Part shown: one piece after another, positions 34,244 through 42,229 of the stretch
How positions within the stretch are numbered: position 1 is the stretch's first letter
Layout of the letters: every line of letters starts with the position of its first letter
Assembly (NCBI GenBank): GCA_947496705.1
Contig: CANMDW010000001.1
Span: forward strand, 434,001 to 498,000
Source of the DNA: an uncultured Aquimarina sp.
GTDB lineage: Bacteria; Bacteroidota; Bacteroidia; Flavobacteriales; Flavobacteriaceae
Direction: 5' to 3'
Length of the DNA stretch: 64,000 nucleotides
Translations under genes and position numbers: made by a program
The notes under the pieces: model-generated
Told to the model about the DNA's origin: nothing
The model's input: the letters and a program-made list of their open reading frames with translations, nothing else
Databases searched by the model: none

Positions 34244-35260
34244 AAACTCACTGCCAACGCGGTAATCACTTTCTACATAGATACGTTCGTGGTGTGCTTC
34301 TATAATGTGTTTTACGATTGCTAATCCCAGGCCAGAGCCCCCTTCTTTGCGCGACCCACTTTTATCCACGCGATAAAATCGCTCAAATAGTCGGGGTATA
34401 TGGGCTTGTGCAATCCCCTCGCCGTTATCGGTAACCCTAACAATCACTTTATTCTTAATAAGATCTTCGATACTTATTTCGGTAGTGCCATCTTCTTTTC
34501 CATATTTGATAGAATTTACAATCAAATTAGAAAGCACTTGTTGTATACGTTCTTTATCGGCTTGAACCATAATAGGTTCTGTATAATTCATATCGAAGGT
34601 GAGTGCTATGTTCTTTTTCGATGCTTTCATTTCATATAAATCAAATATACTCTGCACCAGCTCTACAATATCAAAACTGGTATAATTAAGATTGAGGTCC
34701 CCTGTTTCTAACTTGGTGATCATATCCAGGTCATTTACGATATAAATAAGGCGTTCGACACCTTTACCTGCGCGATTAAGGTATTTGTCGAGAATAGCAG
34801 GATCGTGCATTGCTCCATCCAGCAGTGTTAAGATATACCCCTGAACTGTAAACAAAGGTGTTTTTAATTCATGAGAAACATTTCCCATAAATTCTTTACG
34901 ATACGCTTCTCTAATTTTTAAGGTTTCGATCTCTGTTTTTCTTTGTTGCGCAAACTTTTCTACTTCTTTGATGAGCGTTCTCATATCGGTGGTGACCGGG
35001 GTGTCTTCAATAGTATCGGCCTCTAACATTTCGATATCATCATAGATTTTGCGCACTCTACGGTAAATAAATTTCTCTACCCGATATTGAATGATTGTAA
35101 AACAAATTGCATAACAGACCAATGCAAAACCTATTACAAAAAACAGATTGAGCATTGATTGTGTGTATAAAAAAACGCTCAATGCGAGCGTTAGTACTAT
35201 GGTAATGTATAAAGACGAAAGGTATGCAAACCTATACGACTTCTTAAAGTTTTCTGCCAT
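34181..35260 (-). CDS. phoR: PhoR-type sensor histidine kinase
   Basis: 359 residues. Two membrane segments (LYITIVLTLALSVFLYT and LFFVIGFALVCYAICFTI) come with almost no periplasmic loop. Then HisKA (FMGNVSHELKTPLFTVQG, phospho-His) and HATPase_c (IVNSIKYGKED, VTDNGEGIAQAHIPRLFERF and GSGLGLAIVKHIIEAH). It starts right after the response regulator gene (adjacent stop and start). By neighbours (PiT transporter, porin) it should be the phosphate sensor; that rests on context. Its 3' end overlaps the convergent glycosyltransferase gene. Confidence 0.85.
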   Translation of the reverse strand: MAENFKKSYRFAYLSSLYITIVLTLALSVFLYTQSMLNLFFVIGFALVCYAICFTIIQYRVEKFIYRRVRKIYDDIEMLEADTIEDTPVTTDMRTLIKEVEKFAQQRKTEIETLKIREAYRKEFMGNVSHELKTPLFTVQGYILTLLDGAMHDPAILDKYLNRAGKGVERLIYIVNDLDMITKLETGDLNLNYTSFDIVELVQSIFDLYEMKASKKNIALTFDMNYTEPIMVQADKERIQQVLSNLIVNSIKYGKEDGTTEISIEDLIKNKVIVRVTDNGEGIAQAHIPRLFERFYRVDKSGSRKEGGSGLGLAIVKHIIEAHHERIYVESDYRVGSEFSFTLEKVKKFPVVDISTKTA

Positions 35261-35944
35261 TTACACTACAAACTTATATCCTACTCCTTTGATCGTTTTA
35301 AAGCTATCGTCTCCGATTTTTTCTCTTAACTTTCTAATATGTACATCTATGGTACGGCCCCCTACAATAACTTCATTACCCCAAACCTTATCAAGGATAT
35401 CTTCTCGCTTAAAAACCTTTCCGGGCTTAGAGGCCAATAAAGATAATAATTCAAACTCTTTTCTGGGCAATACGATCTCTTTTTTATCTTTTAAGATCTT
35501 ATACTCATCGCGATTGATCACCAGATTACCAATCTTTACGACATTATCTGAGGATTCTTCTTCTTTGAGTCTGCGAAGCAACGCTTTTACCTTACTTATT
35601 AAAACTTTTGGGCGAATGGGTTTGGTAATATAATCATCGGCACCGGCATCAAAACCGGCAACTTGAGAATAATCTTCCCCGCGAGCGGTAAGAAAAGTAA
35701 TAATAGTGTTTTGAAGGTCTGGTAACTTACGTATCTGTTCACAGGCCTCGATACCATCCATTTCTGGCATCATAACATCCAGAATAATTAAGTGTGGTTT
35801 TTTCTTTTTGGCAATTTTTACAGCTTCGACACCGTTTTCTGCAGTAAGCACACTATACCCTTCTGCAGTAAGGTTGTATCCAACGATCTCTAAAATATCG
35901 GGCTCGTCATCTACCAGCAGAATTATAATATCTTTTTTTTGCAT
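35261..35944 (-). CDS. phoB: PhoB-type OmpR-family response regulator
   Basis: 227 residues. The receiver domain has IILLVDDEPDILEIVGYNL, the phospho-acceptor region LIILDVMMPEMDG, a Thr switch in ITFLTARGED and the Lys in YITKPIRP. The C-terminal winged helix has LPRKEFELLSLLASKPGKVF, WGNEVIVGGRTIDVHIRKLR and IKGVGYKFVV. It forms a two-gene operon with the kinase. Five in-phase 11-bp units lie 67-121 bp upstream, so the pair probably controls itself. Confidence 0.88.
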   Translation of the reverse strand: MQKKDIIILLVDDEPDILEIVGYNLTAEGYSVLTAENGVEAVKIAKKKKPHLIILDVMMPEMDGIEACEQIRKLPDLQNTIITFLTARGEDYSQVAGFDAGADDYITKPIRPKVLISKVKALLRRLKEEESSDNVVKIGNLVINRDEYKILKDKKEIVLPRKEFELLSLLASKPGKVFKREDILDKVWGNEVIVGGRTIDVHIRKLREKIGDDSFKTIKGVGYKFVV

Positions 35945-36010
35945 TGTTTATAGAATTATATCACTTGCGTAAATATACTATGTTACAGCGAAAGTTTTCA
36001 CAACTATGAA

Positions 36011-36065
36011 GCTAGGAAACAATAAACTAACATAAAAATCTTATAAGGATAACATTTAGGTAACG
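36011..36065 (-). promoter_or_regulatory. Candidate Pho box, five 11-bp units
   Basis: On the minus strand, reading toward phoB: CGTTACCTAAA ends at plus position 36065, TGTTATCCTTA at 36054, a degenerate unit at 36043, TGTTAGTTTAT at 36032 and TGTTTCCTAGC at 36021. All five keep the same 11-bp phase. Confidence 0.6.
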
Positions 36066-36129
36066 TAGCCTTTGGTTTCAAATCCAAAAAAACTATCCAG
36101 CCCTTTAATTATTCATTTTCAAATTCGAT

Positions 36130-38517
36130 CTATTGATGATCTCTATATGTGGTTAACAAGTTCATTGTTGCCGTTATAAGATCTTTTGTTTCTAATAACA
36201 AGCCAAAATATAAGGTTGTGTTTTTAGGACTACTTTCTTCAGTTCTGGTTCTTGCGACCTGCTTATCAATTTTCTGATTTACCGTGTTAAATAGCTCTTG
36301 TTTTTCATTAATAATTTCAGTAATGCGATCAAATTCTCTATCGCTGAATGCTTTTTTAATTTGTCCAAATAATTTATTCAATTGCTCTTCGATTTCTTTT
36401 AGATCTTTTATCTGATTAAATCGAAGTTTTTTATGATTATTATTTACATGTTTATGACTTGCTTTTGAAATATATTCTATCGACTGAGACATATCCTGCA
36501 GATATCCTAAAATATTAATATAGAAGTTACTTGCACCTACACTGGATTCATCCAAATTTTTGATGAAATAGAAGATATTATCTCTTAGATCCTCGACTTC
36601 TGAATCTAGTTTGGCAATTCCCTTTTTATTTTTCTTTAAGGCAGGTAAATCATACTTTACAAGACTGTCAATTGTACTTGCATAAATCTTATTTCCTCTA
36701 TTTACAAAAGACTTGATATTATCTGCACTCTCTTCGATAACCCCTTGAATAGAGCTGCTTTCAGAACTTTTAAGACTATCTTCTGCTTTATCTGCCTTTA
36801 CCCTTTTTCTATAGCTTATAGTATTTCTTGCCAAAAGTAATATTGCTACAAGTAATAGTATCGCAATCATTGCAGGACCGCCAAGGTTAATCAAAAATGC
36901 TACTGCAGCGGCTGCAATAAATGCACTTATTGCAGTAAAGAACCATCCACCGATTACATTGAATACTCCGGCTACACGATACACAGCGCTCTCGGTTCCC
37001 CACGCTCTGTCTGCCAATGAGGTTCCCATTGCTACCATAAAGGTTACGTAGGTAGTAGACAAGGGTAATCCCATAGAAGTAGCAATAGAAATCAAAACTC
37101 CAGCTACCATAAGGTTGACGGCAGCTCTAACCATATCAAAGGCTGGGATTTCATAGGTTTTGTTCTTTGGCAAATCAATAACAGGTTTAGCGAACCGTTT
37201 TTCGATAAATTCCATAGCAGGTTTTGGCGTGATAGCTGTGAGTCCTTGGGATATCAATACCGTTCCTCTAACAATACTTCTGGATAAAAAATTTGGCTTA
37301 AAACGTTCTTTAGCTTCCCCTTCTCTGGAAAGGTTAATTTCAGTATCTGCAACATATCTTGCCTTTTTAGAGAACCACAATGTAAGTACCATTATCAATC
37401 CGGCAACAAACAATAATAGTGTTGGTGTATCAACTTTTTTAGTTAAAACATCCATAGAAAATTCTGTGGCAGGAACACCCGAAACTACCCAAGCTTCGTA
37501 AGATTGCCAACCTGCAATAGGCACACCTATAAAGTTTACCAAATCGTTACCAGAAAAAGCTAATGCTAATCCAAATGTTCCTACAATAATAATTAGCTTA
37601 TAAATATTTACTTTAAAGAAATTAATAATGATATAAGATAATATTGACCAAAATACAAAACCAGCAGCCACAATCTGAAATACATAGGTTTCTAAAAACC
37701 CTCTCAGGGTCATTTTAATTGTGCCAGCATCTCCATCTATTTTAAACAAATCTTTTTGAGCCTTTGCTAATTCCTTTACGCTTTCATAAGAAGCTCCAAA
37801 ATATTGTTTGGCTGCATCCAACAATCCTTCTGGGCCTCCGCTATAGATAACATCGACTATTGCTTTGGCATATGAAGTTCCTTTGATTCCTTTCATAAAA
37901 ATGAAATACAAAAGTGCTGTAAGTGCAATTCCGCCAAATAAAGCACCAACCCATTTGGCTTTCTTTTCAAAATTGTATGACAGTAGCAAGCGAGTAATAA
38001 ACTGTACAATGGCTCCCACTGAGAATGCTATCACTACCGACAGTAAAATACCGCTAATGATTTTTTTCGCAGTCTTTGTATTGATATAGTTTTCTAAATC
38101 GGCAAAAGTTTGTCCTTGATCTGCCCCAATTTTTATTAATGCAATACATACAGCCGCTCCCAAAAGATTAAATACAATAGAGACCGTTGTAGATGTAGGC
38201 ATCCCAAGGGTATTAAAAAAGTCGAGTAGGAGTATATCGGTAATCATAACCGCCATAAAAATGATCATGATCTCATCAAAATAGAACTCTCCAGGATTAA
38301 ATATTCCTTTTCGTGCTACCTCCATTAATCCACTTGAAAAGATAGCTCCAGCTGCAATACCTATACTGGCAACAATCATAATTGTTCTAAAAGACACTGC
38401 TTTAGAACCAATCGCAGAGTTCAAGAAGTTAACCGCATCGTTACTAACCCCAACTACGAGGTCTGCAATTGCTAAGATCGCAAGTGCAACAACCATTAAC
38501 AAATAAATATTATCCAT
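36130..38517 (-). CDS. PiT-family inorganic phosphate transporter with C-terminal PhoU/DUF47-like domain
   Basis: 795 residues. Both PiT signature regions are present: VGVSNDAVNFLNSAIGSKAV near the N-terminus with MPTSTTVSIVFNLLGAAVC, and FSGNDLVNFIGVPIAG with GLPLSTTYVTFMVAMGTSLA later. About twelve membrane segments are followed from about residue 590 by a soluble helical region (VKYDLPALKKNKKGIAKLDS, then FYFIKNLDESSVGASNFYIN) like PhoU/DUF47. In other bacteria this partner is a separate gene (Pit accessory protein); the fusion is usual in Bacteroidota. It imports phosphate. Two 11-bp Pho-type units lie 48 bp before the start. Confidence 0.9.
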   Translation of the reverse strand: MDNIYLLMVVALAILAIADLVVGVSNDAVNFLNSAIGSKAVSFRTIMIVASIGIAAGAIFSSGLMEVARKGIFNPGEFYFDEIMIIFMAVMITDILLLDFFNTLGMPTSTTVSIVFNLLGAAVCIALIKIGADQGQTFADLENYINTKTAKKIISGILLSVVIAFSVGAIVQFITRLLLSYNFEKKAKWVGALFGGIALTALLYFIFMKGIKGTSYAKAIVDVIYSGGPEGLLDAAKQYFGASYESVKELAKAQKDLFKIDGDAGTIKMTLRGFLETYVFQIVAAGFVFWSILSYIIINFFKVNIYKLIIIVGTFGLALAFSGNDLVNFIGVPIAGWQSYEAWVVSGVPATEFSMDVLTKKVDTPTLLLFVAGLIMVLTLWFSKKARYVADTEINLSREGEAKERFKPNFLSRSIVRGTVLISQGLTAITPKPAMEFIEKRFAKPVIDLPKNKTYEIPAFDMVRAAVNLMVAGVLISIATSMGLPLSTTYVTFMVAMGTSLADRAWGTESAVYRVAGVFNVIGGWFFTAISAFIAAAAVAFLINLGGPAMIAILLLVAILLLARNTISYRKRVKADKAEDSLKSSESSSIQGVIEESADNIKSFVNRGNKIYASTIDSLVKYDLPALKKNKKGIAKLDSEVEDLRDNIFYFIKNLDESSVGASNFYINILGYLQDMSQSIEYISKASHKHVNNNHKKLRFNQIKDLKEIEEQLNKLFGQIKKAFSDREFDRITEIINEKQELFNTVNQKIDKQVARTRTEESSPKNTTLYFGLLLETKDLITATMNLLTTYRDHQ

Positions 38518-38564
38518 TATTTTCTTGTTTAAAGTGCAAATATTATAATCAATTCTCAGCTTAA

Positions 38565-38586
38565 TGTTATCAAACTGTTATGTATT
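38565..38586 (+). promoter_or_regulatory. Candidate Pho box of the PiT gene, two 11-bp units
   Basis: TGTTATCAAAC (38565) and TGTTATGTATT (38576), head to tail on an 11-bp pitch on the plus strand, 48 bp upstream of the PiT start. The orientation is opposite to the gene, as in the porin case. Confidence 0.5.
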
Positions 38587-38596
38587 CATCCAATGT

Positions 38597-39796
38597 TTAG
38601 AAATGTATATCAAATTGTAACCTATACGCTAATCTACTACCATCATCATCTTCGGTAGTATAGCTTATATCTGACTGAACTTTTAAATTATGTCCTGCAA
38701 TATATTTTGAAACTCCCAAAGTATATTGCTTTTCCTGGCTTCTATCGGCAATAGTATCATAATTAAGATTGGTATAGCGTCCTGCTATTTCCCAGTTACT
38801 TTTGAATAAGTACCCAGCCTGAAGGTTTATTGCATTACCTACCTCAACAATATCTCCTGTGGGTGTTCCATCTTCTTCTACTGCAATAGCCTCATCTGCA
38901 GCTCTATCGGCAAACTCTCCCATAAAAGAAAAGCCTTTGTACTTAAAAACGGCATCAACAAATATTGTAGAGATATTCGTTTCATAAAAACCAGTACTAG
39001 TCTCCATATATGATCCTTGATTACTTCTGTTTTTAACTGCATCTGCATTAAGATCATAGGTAGCTGCGAGCAGTAACTTAGGACTTTGTTCTCTTTTAAG
39101 ATCGCCTCCTTTATAGTCTCCTTTACTTTTAAATTTCCCAAAAGGTAATAATTCTACTCTACCGGTATACTGATGTCCTCCTAAGTTTCCAGTAGTGATA
39201 TTTCTTCCTTCTCCCTGTGAAACAGCCAATACTTCTCTTACCAAAAATTTGTCTGATAATTTAAAATGATGTCTTAATTGAATGCCAATATCACGATCAA
39301 TATTGAATCTGCTATTTAACCTGGAACGATCTACCAATTGTAAGTTTGCAGAAGAAATAACACGCTCTACGTTACCTGGTAATTTGGTTTGTCCTGCCCA
39401 AAGGGTGAAGTTTTTATAGAAATTCCATTTGATAACCGCATCCAAAATATAACGTGGTGTATTATTGGTAAATTCTGAAGCTCCAGAGATGTCTCTGTTA
39501 GATAAACCGAGTTCTATTTTGTACTTTAATTTGGGACTGTATGCAAAACCATCAAACTTTAATCGTGCTCTTCTGACAAGGAAATTGGTTTCGGATTTAC
39601 CATAATCACCATCATTGATATCCCATCCCGATACACCAAGTAATTGGAATCTTGTTGCGAATTTCATACTCCATGAGCTATCTTTGGCAACTACATTTAG
39701 TATTCCTTTTCCGAATTTGGTTTCAGTAGTTTCCTGAGCATTTATATAACATAGCGTAAATAACACTAACGCTGTAAGCGTAATCTTTAATTTCAT
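38597..39796 (-). CDS. Phosphate-selective porin (OprO/OprP family)
   Basis: About 399 residues from ATG 39796, which gives the signal peptide LKITLTALVLFTLCYINAQ; the longer frame to 39823 adds nine residues. Barrel marks: FATRFQLLGVSGWDINDG, FLVRRARLKFDGFAYSPKL, FTLWAGQTKLPGNVERVISS and RSRLNSRFNIDRDIGIQLRH, all typical of the OprO/P (PF07396-like) family in Bacteroidota. The last strand ends YRLQFDIHF with a terminal Phe. It takes up phosphate or polyphosphate across the outer membrane. Three in-phase 11-bp units lie 42-74 bp upstream. Confidence 0.87.
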   Translation of the reverse strand: MKLKITLTALVLFTLCYINAQETTETKFGKGILNVVAKDSSWSMKFATRFQLLGVSGWDINDGDYGKSETNFLVRRARLKFDGFAYSPKLKYKIELGLSNRDISGASEFTNNTPRYILDAVIKWNFYKNFTLWAGQTKLPGNVERVISSANLQLVDRSRLNSRFNIDRDIGIQLRHHFKLSDKFLVREVLAVSQGEGRNITTGNLGGHQYTGRVELLPFGKFKSKGDYKGGDLKREQSPKLLLAATYDLNADAVKNRSNQGSYMETSTGFYETNISTIFVDAVFKYKGFSFMGEFADRAADEAIAVEEDGTPTGDIVEVGNAINLQAGYLFKSNWEIAGRYTNLNYDTIADRSQEKQYTLGVSKYIAGHNLKVQSDISYTTEDDDGSRLAYRLQFDIHF

Positions 39797-39837
39797 AACC
39801 GATACTAGTTTTTGTCGATGCAAAGAACTAATACTAA

Positions 39838-39870
39838 TGTTAAGTTAATGTTATTTTAATGTTTTGTAAT
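39838..39870 (+). promoter_or_regulatory. Candidate Pho box of the porin gene, three 11-bp units
   Basis: TGTTAAGTTAA (39838), TGTTATTTTAA (39849) and TGTTTTGTAAT (39860): perfect 11-bp pitch on the plus strand, just upstream of the porin start at 39796. It borders the MITE at 39880. Confidence 0.65.
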
Positions 39871-39879
39871 AATTATATT

Positions 39880-40023
39880 AACCCGTTGTGCATTATGACT
39901 ATATTTCTTCAATTTTTACCCCTCCCTAAAGCCTGACTGGCCAGTCAGGCTTTAGGGTTAGAGGTAAATAGATGAGGATTTGATATATAATCGTTGTACA
40001 TTCTTCAAAATGCACAACGGGTT
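39880..40023 (+). mobile_element. MITE-like element, copy A (144 bp, 5-bp target duplication)
   Basis: The ends are AACCCGTTGTGCATT and AATGCACAACGGGTT, inverted. The centre is a perfect 34-bp palindrome (39924-39957; half starts CCCTAAAGCCTGACTGG). The flanks are the 5-bp direct repeat ATATT (39875-39879 and 40024-40028). Both ends match copy B (48496-48671), which is in the opposite orientation. No coding capacity, so it would need a transposase from elsewhere. Confidence 0.8.
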
Positions 40024-40061
40024 ATATTAAACTTTTTTCTGTATTTATATAGAAATAAAAA

Positions 40062-40083
40062 GGCTGACCACAATAGGTCAGCC
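40062..40083 (-). terminator. Terminator of the chromate transporter gene
   Basis: GGCTGACC / GGTCAGCC with a 6-nt loop. On the minus strand it is followed by TTTTTATTTC. It lies 138 bp past the stop codon of the chromate transporter. Confidence 0.65.
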
Positions 40084-40220
40084 CTGTATTTCAAAAATCT
40101 AAGTTGACAAAAACTAATACGATTTTTTGAAACTACAATTTGTCATATGACTCGTCAAAAATATCTTATTTGGCGAATTTTTATGTTACTAGAACTTTAA
40201 GCTATAGTTAAAAATGCCTA

Positions 40221-41351
40221 TTAAACGAAACTTAACAAGTGTCCTAGGATTGATCCTCCAAGCACAATCCACATAGCATTTACTTTTTTGACTATAAAAA
40301 TCATAAAAACACTTAATAAAGCTATAGGTATAGCTCTCCAGTCTGTTAATGTATCCAAAGACATTGCATATAGCACAGATAACATTACTGCGACTGCTGC
40401 AATATTAACAGAGTCCAAAAAATAACCCAACACTTTAGATTTCCTCATTTTGGGAACTAATGGATTAAGAAATAACACAAAAAGAAAAGAAGGCAGAAAA
40501 ATTCCTATTGTAGCTGCTACTGATCCCCAAAACCCGGCCAATTGATAGCCTATAAAGGTTGCCGTAGATAAAACAGGGCCCGGTGTAAATTGACCTGCAG
40601 CAATAGCATCCATCAATTCAGGTCTTGTTAGCCATCCTTTAGTCACCAGTTCTGCATCGAGATATGCGAACAGCACATAGCCACTACCATATAATATAGC
40701 CCCTACTTTAAGAAACGTCCAAAAAACCTTTAGCGAAGATAATTTAACAAGAGTGGTTGTCGAAATTTTAAATAGAAAAAAAGGTACAATGGATTTGGGA
40801 GTAGTAATTAATCTGGATTTAGAATAGAAGTATAGAGCTCCCAAAACACCAGCACTTATCAATGCTATGATCTCGTTTACCCCTAAAAGACTAAAAATTA
40901 ATACTAAAGCACCAATAATACCAATTTCCCAACTCTTTAAAGCTTTCTTACCTAATTTCAGAATTGCGGATGCAATGATTGCCAGTACAGCTGGTTTGAT
41001 ACCAAAAATAAAAGACGCTACTTCGGGTAATTGCCCATATAAAGTATAAAACCACGCCAAAACCCCGGTAATCGCCACTGCCGGAAAAACAAAACATGCT
41101 CCTGCAACAAATAAACCAGCAACTCCAGCACGTTCATGACCGCAATGCATAACCATCTCTGTAGAATTAGGACCGGGAATTAAATTTGTGGCGCCAATAA
41201 GGTCCAGAAAATGTTGTCTATCCATCCATCTTCTTTTATGAACTACCTCATCTTCCATCATGGCAATATGAGCCGCCGGCCCTCCAAAAGCAAAACAACC
41301 TAGTCTAAAGAAAACGGTAGCAACCTCGGTAAGCTCTTTCTTTTTAATCAT
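40221..41351 (-). CDS. chrA: Chromate transporter (ChrA, two-domain)
   Basis: 376 residues with about ten membrane segments in two related halves. Each half has the ChrA pattern: FFRLGCFAFGGPAAHIAMME with LIGATNLIPGPNSTEMVMHC, and FLKVGAILYGSGYVLFAYLD with DAIAAGQFTPGPVLSTATFI. The family exports chromate, or sulfate-like oxyanions, by proton exchange. It sits within the phosphate block but has no 11-bp repeat on its own side of the promoter region. The fit with phosphate genes may be only positional. Confidence 0.9.
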   Translation of the reverse strand: MIKKKELTEVATVFFRLGCFAFGGPAAHIAMMEDEVVHKRRWMDRQHFLDLIGATNLIPGPNSTEMVMHCGHERAGVAGLFVAGACFVFPAVAITGVLAWFYTLYGQLPEVASFIFGIKPAVLAIIASAILKLGKKALKSWEIGIIGALVLIFSLLGVNEIIALISAGVLGALYFYSKSRLITTPKSIVPFFLFKISTTTLVKLSSLKVFWTFLKVGAILYGSGYVLFAYLDAELVTKGWLTRPELMDAIAAGQFTPGPVLSTATFIGYQLAGFWGSVAATIGIFLPSFLFVLFLNPLVPKMRKSKVLGYFLDSVNIAAVAVMLSVLYAMSLDTLTDWRAIPIALLSVFMIFIVKKVNAMWIVLGGSILGHLLSFV

Positions 41352-41523
41352 TTAAATACTACTGTTAATATGATTATACAAATAATTTAAGAGGATCAAA
41401 AATATAAATATAATAGCAACACTTTAGTATTGAAAAAGTAATTGAATCAATACTATGGCATCATACAACTAGTCTAATTTAATAACATATAATATTCTTA
41501 TAATCAATTCATTATGGTTTTAG

Positions 41524-41567
41524 TGTTAATTTAATGTTACGTAAATGTTGTTTAAATGTAAAATAAA
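41524..41567 (+). promoter_or_regulatory. Candidate Pho box, four 11-bp units, strongest in window
   Basis: TGTTAATTTAA (41524), TGTTACGTAAA (41535), TGTTGTTTAAA (41546) and TGTAAAATAAA (41557), without gaps. TACTTTTA at 41571-41578 could be the -7 element, and the MORN-protein ATG is at 41622. Confidence 0.7.
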
Positions 41568-41621
41568 AAGTACTTTTATGATATAAGTTGACATCCCAAA
41601 TATTTATAAAATAATAAAACC

Positions 41622-41981
41622 ATGAAAAAGATATTAGTAGCAATAGCCATTTTATTTTCGACAACTTTAATGGCACAGGATGTAAAACCTACTTTTGAAA
41701 AGCAAGGAGACTTAATAAAAGGAACTTTCTTCCACGATAATGGAGAAATTCGTCAACAGGGTTTCTATAATAAAGAAGGCAAACTTCATGGAGAATGGAA
41801 GTCATATAACGTTACAGGAAAGAAAATTGCCATGGGGCAATACGACAATGGAGTAAAAACCGGAAAATGGTTTTTCTGGAGTGCAGATAAACTATCGGAA
41901 GTAAATTACACTAACAATCGGATTGCCGATGTCACTACCTGGTCGAATAAAGACAATGTAGTAGTTAATTATGATAATTAA
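41622..41981 (+). CDS. Exported MORN-type repeat protein
   Basis: 119 residues with a Sec signal (ILVAIAILFSTTLMAQ). The mature part has MORN_2-like repeats: GTFFHDNGEIRQQGFYNKEG, KLHGEWKSYNVTGKKIAMGQ and GVKTGKWFFWSADKLSEVNY. Such proteins are often labelled YwqK-like antitoxins in databases, which is not supported here: there is no toxin partner and the protein is exported. It is followed by its own terminator and preceded by the strongest Pho-type repeat in the window, so phosphate-starvation induction is likely. Function is unknown. Confidence 0.8.
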   Translation: MKKILVAIAILFSTTLMAQDVKPTFEKQGDLIKGTFFHDNGEIRQQGFYNKEGKLHGEWKSYNVTGKKIAMGQYDNGVKTGKWFFWSADKLSEVNYTNNRIADVTTWSNKDNVVVNYDN

Positions 41982-42004
41982 TGAGTTCAGTATAAAAAAG
42001 TATC

Positions 42005-42036
42005 AAAAACGCCACAGCATGCTGTGGCGTTTTTTG
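42005..42036 (+). terminator. Rho-independent terminator after the MORN gene
   Basis: A perfect palindrome at 42005-42034 built on AACGCCACAGC / GCTGTGGCGTT and followed by T-residues. It separates the MORN gene from the TonB receptor, so each has its own promoter. Confidence 0.88.
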
Positions 42037-42122
42037 TTTTAGAAACCTTCAAAAAAAAATCAATTTCCCTTCTTCAATTTGATTTTTACCTTTACAAAGT
42101 TTTTAATGTTTTCTTAAACAAA

Positions 42123-42144
42123 CCTTGGTAACAATTCTGTAACA
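42123..42144 (-). promoter_or_regulatory. Candidate Pho box of the TonB receptor gene, two units
   Basis: On the minus strand TGTTACAGAAT (42134-42144) and TGTTACCAAGG (42123-42133), 11 bp apart, about 86 bp before the receptor ATG. Orientation is opposite to the gene. Confidence 0.5.
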
Positions 42145-42229
42145 TTAAAATGACGCACAATTAATTTTTGAATAACATCTACTTAACACTTCCTGTCGTT
42201 CTTTGCCTCGGAATTTGAGAACAAGTTAC

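Noticed and set aside
41622..41981. YwqK-type antitoxin
   Set aside because: It has a signal peptide and no toxin partner; only MORN-like repeats are shared.
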